Shown in pieces: positions 32,067 through 42,524 of a stretch of DNA of 64,000 nt (the first letter of the stretch is position 1; every line of letters begins with the position of its first letter). The stretch is from NCBI GenBank assembly GCA_039602395.1, contig JBCNJP010000009.1, positions 2,157,528-2,221,527 of the forward strand. Reading direction: 5' to 3'. The notes under the pieces are model-generated. The model saw nothing but the letters and a program-made list of their open reading frames with translations. It was not told the origin of the DNA and made no database searches. A program made the position numbers and the translations under genes. The stretch is from Deinandra increscens subsp. villosa. Its lineage: Eukaryota > Streptophyta > Magnoliopsida > Asterales > Asteraceae.

Positions 32067-33186
32067 AAAGGGGCTTGAGGTCATTATGGGGGCGCGGAAT
32101 ATCACCCCCCTCACGCGTTAAGGGGTGGCGCGGTGTTTTCACACCAAAGGTTTGACGTGCGCGATTTTGGTTTTGTAGCTGTTGAATGGCCAAAAAAGTA
32201 GCCATTGTGCTATTTAAAAAAAACTTTTAATTTTTTTCCAAAATTTTTCCTTTTAATTACCCATTCTTTCTACTCATTTCTTTAACACATAATTTTTTAC
32301 ATATCTCTTTCTACTCATTTCTTTCTGAAACCTCCATAAAATTATGGATCTTATTTCATCCAACGATTCATCCGACTCATCATCCTACAAAGTCGCCAAC
32401 ATGTTTTTTCAAATGATGGTTCATCGTCATCAACGCCGCTTTAACGCATGAGCGAATCCCTGTTAACCCGAAGAGCTCTCTCAACCGTGACCGTGAAGCG
32501 GGGAACCAGATGCTTCCTAGAGATTATTTTAATGAAGGATGCGTCTACCCCACGGAAGCCTTTCACCTACGTTTTCGTATGAGTTGGGATTTATTTTTAC
32601 GAATTGTGAACGATTTATAAAGGGAGGAACCGTGGTTCACACACAGGACTGATGCGAGAGGTAAGATTAGTTTTACTCCTTTGCAAAAGTGCACGGCTAC
32701 CTTTCGTATGATGGCGTATGGTGTTACCGGCGATTGCTTTGATGAGTATTTGAGGATGTCCGACCGGACAATAAGGTTGTGTTTGCTAAAGTTTTGTAAA
32801 GGTATTACTTAAATACTTGCATTTTTATGATAGTTGCATTTTTATTAGTAGGTTTAATTCATAAATACTTGCATTTGTATGATAATTCCATTTTAATATT
32901 AGGTGTCTACAAGTTGTATAATATAAAAAAATTTACGACGGCCAACTGCAAGTGATATTAGACAGCTTTATGAGTTTCATGAAAACGAATGGGGTTTTCG
33001 TGGAATGCTTGGTAGCATTGACTGTACACATTGGGAGTGGAAGAATTTTCCCAATGCTTGGAGAGCACGGTTTATGTGTGGTGATCATATTCATCCTACC
33101 ATAATGCTTGTAGTTGTTGCTTCATACGACATGTGGATTTGGCATTAATATACTGGTGACTCGGGGTTGAACAACAACATCAATAT
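32067..33186 (+). pseudogene. PIF/Harbinger transposase, truncated
   Basis: An element start of the form AGGGGCTTGAGGTC after TAA (possible 3-bp target site) precedes an ATG at 32344 (MDLISSNDSSDSSS). The frame stops after HQRRFNA and resumes with REAGNQMLPRDYF, DLFLRIV, FRMMAYGVTGD and, after a 101-bp GT-AG intron (32802-32902), LYEFHENEWGFRGMLGSIDC, MLVVVASYDMWIWH and LNNNINI. GSID and SYD give the first two acidic residues of the DDE nuclease; the third is lost because the sequence stops at a CACTA terminus at 33187. Several stops are present. Plant Harbinger transposases are several hundred residues, so roughly the last third is missing. Confidence 0.85.
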
Positions 33187-33211
33187 CACTACAAAAAAGA
33201 AGACCAATAGT
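33187..33211. mobile_element. Terminus of the outer CACTA element (CACTA-II)
   Basis: CACTACAAAAAAGAAGACC is a CACTA-type terminal inverted repeat 25 bp outside another one at 33212. The rest of this element resumes at 39487 beyond the inner element. The joined text reads smoothly through AATAGTGGTGAC, a repeat motif of this family. Confidence 0.75.
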
Positions 33212-33833
33212 CACTACAAGAAACTGGAGCTTTAGTGGCGACTTTTGGCGCCGCTAATAGTCAAAAAGTCGCCGCTAAAAGGTCGCTGCAATATGTTGGC
33301 CGCTAATGATTCTGCGTCGCCGCTAAAAAGTCGCCACTATTGATGATGTCGCAGCTAAAAGGTCGCCACTATTGCCGCTTTATACGTAAAACGTATTTTT
33401 TCTTGTATCTTGTACTTTTTCCCTGTATTTTATACATTTTCTGTTTGTCAACCACATACACAATTAAAACTGCAAATCCCAACAATGGATACGTACTTCC
33501 GCAAATCTTTAAGAACACAATCAAAATTCACATACTACCGTTAGTTTCCTAACATACGACCGTTCCTAAAAGTTTTTACAATTTACTTATAAACATAAAA
33601 CTAGATGCATAGGTGGGAAATTCCTTCATTCACTATCGTTGTCGTTTTCATTCCCCTCGTCGTTTTCTCCGCCGGCTAAATTTTGGGTTCCAATGTTCAA
33701 GCCCGTAACTTGTGCGAGTTGAGCTAGAAATACTGGATTTTGAACTAAATATGTAATTTGTTCCTAAAAACAATACAAACATAACGGGTCATGTTACAAA
33801 CATACAAATACTAACATCATAACTACTTGCAAA

Positions 33834-34500
33834 CATTTACCAATTCTAGTACTAACATTTACCAAATTAATACAATACATATACAAACATACAATATTCA
33901 TGTCAAACTGGTCGTTTTACATACATACATATACAAACATACAAGTTTTGGGTCAAAGGGTCAAACTACTAACATTTAACCAATAGTAACATCATCATAA
34001 CTACTTACTCACTTTACATATCTCTACTTACTAACTTTACATATCTACATATCTACTTACATACATTTACCAATTCTAGTATAAACATTTACCAAACTAA
34101 TACAATACATATACAATCATACAATATTCGTGTCAAACAGGTCATTTTACATACATACAAGTTTTGGGTCAAAGGAGTTAAACTACTAACATTTAACCAA
34201 TACTAACATCATCATAACCACTTACTCACTTTACCTATCTCTACTTACTTACTTTACATATCTTCATATCTACATACAAACATTTAACAATTCTACTAAA
34301 ATTTATCAAACTAATACCATAGATATACAAACATACAATATTCGTGTCAAACGGGTTATTTTACATACATACAAATACAAACATACAAGTTTCGGGTCAT
34401 AATACTAACATTTAACAAATACTAACATCATAACTACTTACTAACTTTACATATCTACTAACACTTTACCAATTCTATTAACATTTATCAAACTAAGACA
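33834..34500. repeat. Tandem array of 183-230 bp units in a CACTA-I intron
   Basis: Units start at 33834, 34064, 34281 and 34464 (spacing 230, 217, 183), each led by CATTTACCAATTCTA and holding CAATATTCGTGTCAAACGGG. AT-rich, non-coding, with shrinking units. Confidence 0.75.
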
Positions 34501-34763
34501 AAAGTTAGTTAGTGTACGTTATTGGTGTGAATTGTTGGAATTGCGGCTATTGCGACTCCTGATTAGAAGCGGGTTCAGAAACGAATTCTTTCGAAGATGC
34601 TTTAAACCCGATCCCCCGGATCCATCCCCGCCGAGGCTTTAATACCTTTTGGAAAACAGGGACTTGAGAATAAGTGGGGGCTTGAGAAGAAGTCCCTTCA
34701 GCAGGAGGTTGAGTTTGGGAACGAATCTCCTTTTCTAATTTGCGCTATATTTTATAAAGATGA

Positions 34764-34766
<3 letters not shown>

Positions 34767-34811
<45 letters not shown>

Positions 34812-34944
34812 CATAAATAAATACTTACAACTGTATCAACAACTAACAGGTCAAGCGTCCCATCTTTAAGCGTATGCTCTTGGATGAATGTTTGCAAATG
34901 GGTTTGAGCCTGTTTAACATACAATATTCAGGTCAAACGGGTCA

Positions 34945-34975
<31 letters not shown>
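34767..34975. repeat. (TA)n microsatellites in CACTA-I introns
   Basis: Two TA tracts (about 34768-34808 and 34950-34975) flank the short exon at 34830-34910. The second has a counterpart at 63907-63935 in the right arm. Confidence 0.8.
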
Positions 34976-34981
<6 letters not shown>

Positions 34982-35589
34982 CATCACATTATTATAACTC
35001 GTGTTAGCGTATGAAGACACCTCCCACAGATAATTTTTTATATTTATCTGAAAAAAAGTGCTCAACAGAGCTGGCCCAATGATCATCATGCACCCCTTCT
35101 GGCACGGTACGCAATACTCTCAGCATATCATTAAAAAATCTATGTGCCTCATATATTCGATCTGTGTATCGATCTTGGTATATTCTATGAAGTGATATTT
35201 TTATATCGATATTGTCAGGATCATTTTTCAAACTGATCCAGATCGTATGATTCCTACAAAATTAAACAAAACAAGTTAGTTAAGTAAAAACGAATCAACA
35301 TAGAACATATAAATTAAACTTAGAAAATCATTTACCTTGAGATCCTGGAACTTGGCATTTTTTTGAGCTTGCGGTATGTTATCCAAAGAATCTTTATCAA
35401 ATGCGACATTACGCCACATATACAGGTCGATTGACCGTTTGAAATCGGATCTCGAATCGTCAAGAAAATTAAAAGTAACACCCCGATTAAAAACTAATGT
35501 CAAAGGCCCCCCATTTACCTTCACCAACTTTTGAAGGCCTGTGTTGTTTGCCTTCCCTCGAGTTCTCCTCGGAGGTCGGGCCGCTGCAT

Positions 35590-36240
35590 ATTTAATTAGA
35601 AAAATCAGTCACGATATTGATAATAAGTAAATAAGTGTAGTAAATGTATGAATTAAAATTAAACTTACGATCCTCATAGTGGCCCCCGCCTACACCAAAG
35701 CCGCTAGGAAATGGTGGATCCTGGCCGGCGCCATCACCTCCATGACCTATCACGTCGGTCATGACATACAACAACAAGTACCAGAGAGATATCATCCTGA
35801 AAAGTTAAAAGATATAAGAATATGAATAAAATTTTATATTGCAACATGAAGTTACAAATAGAAATTACAACTCTACTTTCACTCACACATCTCCCATTCA
35901 GATACTTCAGTATCACTCTCAACCCCCTCAGAAATTACGAACACTTCAGTATCACTCTCGATTTCGTCCTCTGACACTTCAACAGTCTGGTCCACTAACA
36001 CTTCAATAGCCTTGTCTTGAGTAGCAGGATTGATTGGAAAATATTGTCTGAAGTCGACAAACAAATTCATAGCAGATAAGAGTTGTTGTGAACAATGTCA
36101 AGATCTTCGGTGAAGTCATGGTTAGCACTTTGTAAATTCTCATCCTCGGGCACTTCAACATTCTCGGTGTGATGAGAATTTAATGATATATCCCATATTC
36201 TCTGATGATTAACGTGCTCGACGACCCACCGATTATTGTT
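35590..36240 (-). pseudogene. C-terminal acidic region of CACTA transposase gene, left copy
   Basis: A 63-codon frame (minus, 36070-35879) reads MNLFVDFRQYFPINPATQ and then a strongly acidic tail (EVSEDEIESDTEVF). It follows the DUF4216-like segment. A further small frame at 35795-35592 (GGDGAGQDPPFPSGFGVGGG) lies upstream of the second gene and may be its first exon. Functions not assigned. Confidence 0.5.
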
Positions 36241-36900
36241 TTGGTTTCATCGAGAGGGTTCTTTGATGTAGAACACCCTGTTTGGCTTGCGAAGCAAATA
36301 TGAGTAGATCTTCTTTATCCCATTCCTTTGTTGTGTTGATACTAGTGATATTATTTTCAAGTCTAACATCACTTTGGGTATCGAACCACTTGCATCGAAA
36401 TAGAACATTTGAATATCCACCTGGATAACGCAGCTCAATATTCTCTTCTAGTTGGCCATAATATTTTGTACCGTTCTCTCCCTCCACTGAGACCCTCGAG
36501 TTCTGTGTTGTGCGTCGTGCGTCACGGTCAAGTACCATAAATATAACATCGTTGACTATACAAGCACTATAAGTTGATGCATTTATATTCCCAACCATTG
36601 AAAGAGTATACAACTCTGAGTGGAAAGGAATTTTGTATTTTCATTGAATAGACCTAACAAATATATATAAATACGTGTTATGTATGTATTACTTAGCAAA
36701 TACATAGAACTGTGTGTTATATATGTATTACCTTTTCAAGAAACCACCTAGGAAACTGAGTTTTAACATCATGTTGGGGATGTTCGGATTTGGATTCACT
36801 ACATTGATGATATAAATATACAAGTAAGGAAGAGAAAACAAAATACTTAAGTAGTGATTAAAGATTGAAGATAGGAACACTTACTTCATGTAGTTCATGA
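36233..36900 (-). pseudogene. DUF4216-like segment of CACTA transposase, left copy
   Basis: On the minus strand: YSACIVNDVIFMVLDRDARRTTQNS, GTKYYGQLEENIELRYP and VLFRCKWFDTQ, then INTTKEWDKEDLLIFASQAKQ. This is the domain that normally follows DUF4218 in plant CACTA (Transposase_21 family) proteins. A 78-bp GT-AG intron upstream (about 36659-36736) separates it from the FPRWFLEK exon. Confidence 0.8.
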
Positions 36901-38246
36901 CTTCTTCACAACTATCAAGGACAGTCCATTCTAATTTAAGCTTTTCGCTTACAGAGAGATGTTTGATCTTTGTTGCGCTAGCCGGAGGACAGAGAGACTC
37001 AAACACCCACATATTTTGTTTTTCCGACAACGACATCCTCGTTTCTATCGGGGCGATTGAACTGAGTCTGAACATCTTGAAGGTACCTCGAACAAAATGA
37101 CAGAGTTTCTTCTGGAACATAACCTTCGGCTATACAACCTTCCGGCCTTGCCTTGTTTCTGACACAATTTTTTAGTTTTTTCATATACCTTTCAAAAGGA
37201 TACATCCATCTCATACATACTGGGCCTCCGCGAATCGCTTCAACAGGTAAATGCAAAACTAAATGGACCATGATGTCAAAAAAAGCTAGAGGATAGATCA
37301 ACTCTAACTGGCACAAGATTGTGATAATGGCATCCTTTGCTTTGTTCATATCCTCAAACAAGAATGTTCTGGAGCAAAGTTGCTTAAAGAACATACAAAG
37401 ATCTACTATTGGTGTAAAAGTATCTTTTGCCAAAAAGCCTCTAAACCCGATTGGCATCAAACGTTGTACGAGAATATGACAGTCATGAGATTTCAACCCA
37501 GTAATGTTTTTATTGTTATCTGTAAGTCTGTAACTCTCGCGCTTATATTAGATCCGAACCCATCTGGCAATTTAACATCTTCTTATAAACTTGAAGAAAA
37601 GCTTTCGATCACTGACCTTTAATGAATATTTTGGGTGGGGCTTTTCAAACTTGCCACGAGCATTTTTTTTCAACCACAATATCTTCCGAATGTTTAGCCT
37701 GTTCAAGTCTTCACGTGGATCTGTCGTGTCTTTGCTCTTATCGTTCATTAGAAGAGTACCCAACAAACTATCTCACACATTTCTCTCGATATGCATTACA
37801 TCTAAGTTGTGCTTCAGCTGCAGAGAAGACCAGTACTCAAGTTCAAAATATATGCTTCGTTTGTACCAGTTGTTCATGTCTAACTCCTTGTTGAGCTTTT
37901 TTCTTAACACCTCCAAAAAGTGGATACTTGCCCGGTAGTTTATGGACTAGACGATCGAGTTGAGCTTTTATGTCTGCCTCACTAAATTGTTTAGGAGAGT
38001 CTCTTAACTCCAATTCTCCGTTAAATTCCAAATTTGTTCTCCATGGATCATCAACACCTAGGAACCAACGATGATCGAGATATACTCATTTATGTTTCAC
38101 ACGTATTGATGAAGTGTCTTCGTTGCAAATCGGCATGCTTTGTAGCCTTGTCCGCTCCAACCCGATAAACTACTACGGGCTGGAAAGTCATTTATGGTCC
38201 ATAACAATGCTGCCTTCATTGTGAAGAATGTATTTGTGGCTGCATC
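36880..38246 (-). pseudogene. CACTA tnp2-type transposase, middle part with DUF4218, left copy
   Basis: Minus-strand blocks in order: FTMKAALLWTINDFPARSSLSG (38220), NLDVMHIERNV (about 37800), LLGTLL, SDRKLFFKF, then KSHDCHILVQRLMPIGFRG, CQLELIYPLAFFDIMVHLVLHLP, GPVCMRWMYPFERYMKKLKN and ARPEGCIAEGYVPEE (37496-37100). These are hallmark motifs of the tnp2/DUF4218 proteins that cut and paste CACTA elements. Several stops and frame changes separate the blocks. Upstream of the TRIM only about ten more codons (WQRDVRTKDA) are seen and the N-terminal half is missing. Confidence 0.85.
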
Positions 38247-38621
38247 TGTAACAGCCCAGACCCGACGCACCAAGATATTGTCCGCTTTGGCAGTCGGCAT
38301 GCCCTCAGGCATCCGCCCCTCACGGATTTAAAACACGTCTTGGTAGGAGAGGTATCCACACCCTTATAAAGCGGTGCTTAGTTCTCCTCCCCACCAATGT
38401 GGGATGCTACAATCCGCCCCCTTAGGGGACCAGTGTCCTCGCTGGCACACTGGCCGACGACTGGCTCTGATACCATCTGTAACAGCCCTAACCCGTCGCA
38501 CCAAGATATTGTCCGCTTTGGCAGTCGGTATGCCCTCAGGCATCCGCCCCTCACGGATTTAAAATCCACACCCTTATAAAGCGGTGCTTAGTTCTCCTCC
38601 CCACCAATGTGGGATGCTACA
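38247..38621 (-). mobile_element. TRIM retroelement in the transposase exon, left copy, TSD GCATC
   Basis: Two short LTRs (TGTAGCATCCCACATTGG to GGGCTGTTACA on the minus strand) surround about 65 bp with a TGGTATCAGAGC-type primer site and an AAGGGGGCGGAT purine tract. GCATC flanks it at 38242-38246 and 38622-38626. The LTRs differ by a 21-bp segment present in one. No coding capacity. The LTR end CGGACAATATCTTG is familiar from TRIM families widespread in eudicots. No 5S rRNA-like stretch, so not Cassandra. Confidence 0.9.
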
Positions 38622-38679
38622 GCATCTTTAGTACGTACGTCACGCTGCCACAAATGCTTACCATTTTAGAAACACAATG

Positions 38680-39220
38680 AGTATTAGAATGAAAGATTTT
38701 AGTTCACGTATTAAGAGCAGAAACTTGAATAGAGTTTGACTCTCATAAAGTTGAACCATTCTCACAAATCTCAAAAACTAGAAAAATTGGGTAAGCTTGA
38801 ATAGATGAACCGTGATAAATGCACACATTTTGACTTTATTACATTCAATCAAAACATTCGGACTCTATTACTTACTATCAAAGTATCAAAATTTGTTCAA
38901 AGCAAATGTGCAAAATGCGCATATACCTTAGCAAGATGAACCGTTGTCGGAGGTGGTAAATGATCAGGGATGTATGAGAGGCTGCTATTTTGAACGGCGG
39001 TGATGGAGGAGCAATAACGTGGTGAACGACGGTGGTGGAGCATCAATCTTGGTGTAATCCGTGGAGATAATCTTGGACGCGGTTGTCAGAAGTGATAAAT
39101 GGCGGTGATGGAGCGTCAACAGTGTGGTGAACAACGATGATGGAAATCAAGCAGCAAGGAGAGGGTAGGGTTTTCGCGGTTTTGTTTTGGGGGAAATGAG
39201 GAAGAACAACCGGGTGGGAG
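38680..39220. other. CACTA-I 5' leader, left copy
   Basis: Lies between the transposase remnant and the subterminal repeats. The 80-codon minus frame at 39285-39043 is Pro/His-rich without a domain and most likely untranslated leader. Confidence 0.45.
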
Positions 39221-39229
39221 GGAAATAAC

Positions 39230-39680
39230 CCACTAAAAAAATTTGGGCAATAGTTGCGGCATGTCGCCGCTATTGACGTCACCACTATTGCCTAATGTTC
39301 GAAATAAACCTAGCCACTAGATCAGTACATTATTGGACCACCAGATTCTATTTTAAAACTCGCATACGGATTGGACAAAGTAGCGGCGACCCGTCGTCGC
39401 TATTAACGTTGCCACAATTGACGTCGCCACTATTGCTCCCGTCGCCACTACTGCCGTCGCCCCTACTAACCCAGTTTCTTGTAGTGCTAGTGGTGACAAA
39501 TGTCGCCACTATTGTCGTCACCCCTATTGCTCCCGTCACCACTACTGCTCTGCATCTATTGCTAGACATATCGCCGCTATTGCTTGACATTTCACCGTTA
39601 TTTCTCATGTCGCCACTATTACTCCTGTCGTAACTATTACTCCTGTCGCCACTATGGGTGTTGCCACTATTGTTCCGTAT
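39230..39680. repeat. CACTA subterminal repeat cluster, left copy
   Basis: More than a dozen short repeats of TCGCCACTATTG / CAATAGTGGCGAC type on both sides of the CACTA-I end at 39486. In En/Spm elements such motifs bind the element-encoded protein. A 112-codon open frame across them is a by-product of the repeats. Confidence 0.85.
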
Positions 39681-40985
39681 CGTACAATACGTATTATTCT
39701 TTGTATTTTATACGTTTCCAAATTTATAAATACACACACTAACAAAATTACATATTGACACGATTAATACATACAATACGCCAACATTAATAAACAAATT
39801 CAAAATATACATACCTTTATGGTCCGAAACAAGTTTAACAAGTTATAACACAAACTAATAACTAGAACATAGGTTTAGGGTAAAATACATCCAGCAAAAA
39901 CGCTACATCCATTGCGGATTCATCTGGGGCGTCCATCAAGATCATCCAACAGCCAGGATCTATGGTGTTTTCGCCTATGGCGTTTTTTCCCCACCGAAAA
40001 CACCATAGGCGGAAACACCATAGATCCTGGCTGTTGGATGATCTTGATGGACGCCCCTAATGAATCCGCAATGGATGTAGCGTTTTTGCTGGATGTAGGA
40101 TAACTCGACTCCTAGAACATATAACATAAAAACTAGTTACTTAAAGATGATATGCCATCAATCATTCATCATCTTTGTTTCCCTCCTCCTCGTTGTTTCC
40201 TTCGTCGTCTTTATCTTGTGTTCCAACATTCAAACCCGTCAATTGTGAGAGTTGTTCTTGAAAATATGGGTTTTGAAATCAACTTTTTATTTGATCCTAC
40301 AAAAATATTCGAACATACATGTTTCGCATCAAACAGGTCATTTTGCAAACATACGAATACTAATGTAAGTACTTACTAACTTTACATATGTACTAATATT
40401 TATCAAATACATATACAAACATACATGTTCCGCATCAAACGGGTCATTTTACATACATACATCTAGATGCATACAATATTTGGGTAAAACAGATCAAACG
40501 GGTCGAACTACCAACATTTAACAAATACTAACATCAAAATACTTACTAACTTTACATTTTACACTAACATCTATCAAAAACCTAGGTAAACACTTGTTTA
40601 GCTTGTGAGGCAAAAATGAGTTGATCGTATTTATCTCATTTTTTTATGTGTTAATACTGTTGATATTATTTTCAAATCGAACACCACTTTGGGTATCGAA
40701 CCACTTGCATCGAAATGGTATAGTTCAATACCCATTTGGATAACGCAACTCAATAATCTCTTCTAATTGGCCATAATATTTATGACATTCTCTCCCTCCA
40801 TTGAAACCCCCAGAGTTCTACGTTTTGCGTCGTGCATCACGGTCGAGTACCATAAACCTAACACCGTTGACTATACAAGCGGTGTAAGTAGATGCATTTA
40901 TACTCTCACCCATTGAAAGAGCATACAACTCTAAGTGGAACTCTAGAGAATTTTGTTTTTTTCATCGAATAGACCTTCTCGAGAA
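39487..40985 (-). mobile_element. Body of outer CACTA-II, left copy
   Basis: After the subterminal repeats come, reading leftward in transcription, a DUF4216-like remnant (about 40930-40600; Cys-Lys-Trp segment and asparagine-rich end homologous to 36613-36233, with stops) and a C-terminal exon (about 40290-40145; FQNPYFQEQLSQLTGLNVGTQ and an acidic tail). The latter is homologous to the end of the second CACTA-I gene, so the region between the two genes has been lost here. A foldback MITE lies downstream. Degenerate TATGTA/AAACGGGTC intronic repeats fill 40300-40600. Confidence 0.65.
39886..40098. mobile_element. Foldback MITE (213 bp), left copy
   Basis: Nearly the whole element is one inverted repeat: TACATCCAGCAAAAACGC at the left, GCGTTTTTGCTGGATGTA at the right, with arms of about 100 bp meeting near 39992. 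The arms pair almost perfectly, so a transcript would fold into a long hairpin. The outermost TA could be the target duplication; the superfamily is unassigned. Confidence 0.85.
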
Positions 40986-42524
40986 ACCACTTAGGAAATT
41001 CACTTTTAACATATCTTCAATCACTTCCGGAAAATCGGAAGTGCTTTTTTTAGAAGAGTTAGGAGAAGACTGAAGCACCAAACGGGGAGATTTCCTCTTA
41101 GAAACATTTGCGTCCTTATTAGATGGGGGCTTGGGAGGACTGCGTGGATTGCTTTCCCTTGGACAATTGAGCAGGCTGATAGAGGGATAAAGACTTATCA
41201 CTTGCCATTTCTTTTCCCTTATCACTAAGATTACTTGTAGTGACAGGCTTCATCTGAGAGGAAGTGGTAGCGGGGGCATCTTCGCCCTTAGAACTTACAA
41301 TTTGGTCATACATATCTTTAATGGATAATACCTCTTGATGAGAAGCAGCGATATTTGCACTTTCGGGAACAGCAGGGTCAGTTTCAGGATGAACGTCATA
41401 GAACGAAGATGCAGTCTGATTCAAAAAAGGAACAGTTTCTTCCTCTATCTTTTCAGCGGCAGCATCTAAGCCAGAAAAGCTCTTCAAACTAAGAGCCTCA
41501 AAAAGTTCCATTTCTGAAACAAAAATTGCAACATAAGAAGAATGAAAGGATCATCAATAATGAAAATTTAAAAGGAAAGCTTACCCCTATCATTATATTG
41601 TAAAATAGGCCACAAGTCAGGGGTAAACCAGGCCTTGCTAATCCTAGAAATTAAAAGGATAATTTCGGGAAGTTCTCGGATGGGACTTTCAACATCAACG
41701 AGACGATCAAAATTTTCTTTAGGAAAATCACCATCTTCAGGGATGATGTCATGAACCACATCGTCAATTTCTCTCCACTTCATGTTAGGAGGAATGCATC
41801 GATCGTCAATGTAAAAGAACTGAGTTTTCCAGGAACGAGGATTTGGGGGCAAAGTTGTGCTAACCCTAGCAACTCCCCTTCGGCGTTCGAATGGTTATTC
41901 TATAAAAATCCCTAAAAATGGTAACACTGGGAGAAAGATTTGCGGCCCGACAGGACACTTCGAAATGGCTCAGGCGAGAAAGACCCTGTGGGTGCATCTG
42001 AGATATGTGCACTTCAAAGAACGATAAGGCACGAATTAAGAACTTAGTAAAGGGAATCCTGTAGTTCCCAAATTTGAACATTTCGGCATAAATGCGAATT
42101 TTACCATCATCGAAGGAGAAAATGGAAGAATTAGGAGGCGGAAGAACAGGATGTAGAGACAGGGGAATGTGGTACATTGGATCAAATCATCCAAAATTTT
42201 TGGGGTTAAGGATGAAAAAGAGGAATGCATGTTGTGTTTTGATGATTCGTCATCATTTTTGACGATCGGAGATGCCATTCTTAGAATTAAAAAGGGGAAA
42301 AGGAAATACTGACCTGATAATCGAAGTATGAGAAGAGAGTAAAGAATAAATCGCCTGAAAATTATGAAGAAGAAAGGGGAATAGAGAGGTTATGAAGACG
42401 ATAAGAAAGTTTTAAAAACTTCAAGAGGTTTTAAAACCTATTTTAAAAAAAGGAAAATTTACAGAAGAAAACTGTCCTGTCATCGAACCCCACAACGTCG
42501 TGTGGCCTGACACACTGGCAAAAA
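40985..42524 (-). pseudogene. Gag-like gene (putative gypsy-type transposon domain), left copy
   Basis: Minus-strand start at 42278: MASPIVKNDDESS, then after a frame change YHIPLSLHPVLPPPNSS, FDDGKIRIYAEMFKFGNYRIP and FFEVHISQMHPQGLSRLSHFE. This is the pattern of the plant domain annotated as putative gypsy-type transposon (PF04195-like, from memory). Next are WKTQFFYIDDRCIPPNMKW (41852-41568), a short intron, and an exon MELFEALSLKSFSGLD with a Ser/Lys-rich tail (41511 onward). A one-base insertion near 41127 shifts the tail relative to the right-arm copy. It fuses to CACTA-II near 41013. Role unknown, presumably gag-like. Confidence 0.7.

Larger units (their letters stand above)
33640..35530 (-). 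pseudogene. Second CACTA gene (TNPA/Transposase_24-like), left copy
   Basis: Exons recognisable on the minus strand, 5' to 3': a piece with PRRTRGKANNT and NGGPLTLVFNRGVTF at 35580-35340; one with LHRIYQDR and YEAHRFFNDMLRVL near 35230-35010; an exon with AQTHLQTFIQEHTLKDGT at about 34910-34830; a Gln/Pro-rich exon with EIRSQTQPPAEGTSS near 34740-34550; and a C-terminal exon with QLAQVTGLNIGTQ ending acidic (ENDEGNENDNDSE) at about 33770-33640. Introns hold (TA)n tracts and a tandem repeat. Order and composition fit the plant En/Spm second protein that binds subterminal repeats; the assignment to that family is by resemblance. Frames do not join cleanly. Confidence 0.55.
33212..39486 (-). mobile_element. 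Inner CACTA (En/Spm) transposon, CACTA-I, left arm copy
   Basis: The 16-bp terminal inverted repeat CACTACAAGAAACTGG occurs at 33212 and, inverted, ends at 39486. Subterminal GGCGAC/TAGTGG motifs flank both ends. It encodes two genes on the minus strand: a tnp2-type transposase remnant and a second gene with the Pro/Gln-rich tail typical of the TNPA-like partner. The N-terminal half of the transposase is absent and a TRIM interrupts it, so it cannot act alone. Flanks read AATAGT and CTAGT, suggesting a 3-4 bp target duplication with one extra base. Confidence 0.85.

Noticed and set aside
38247..38621. Cassandra-type TRIM carrying 5S rRNA sequence
   Set aside because: The LTR shows no 5S-like promoter or body; only general TRIM features are present.
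39295..39633. Ser/Leu-rich ORF (and its right-arm twin at 59252-59590)
   Set aside because: Generated by CACTA subterminal repeats on both sides of the element end.
39886..40098. A miRNA gene
   Set aside because: The foldback covers the whole element with near-perfect long arms, as in a MITE; without small-RNA data there is no support for a defined miRNA.
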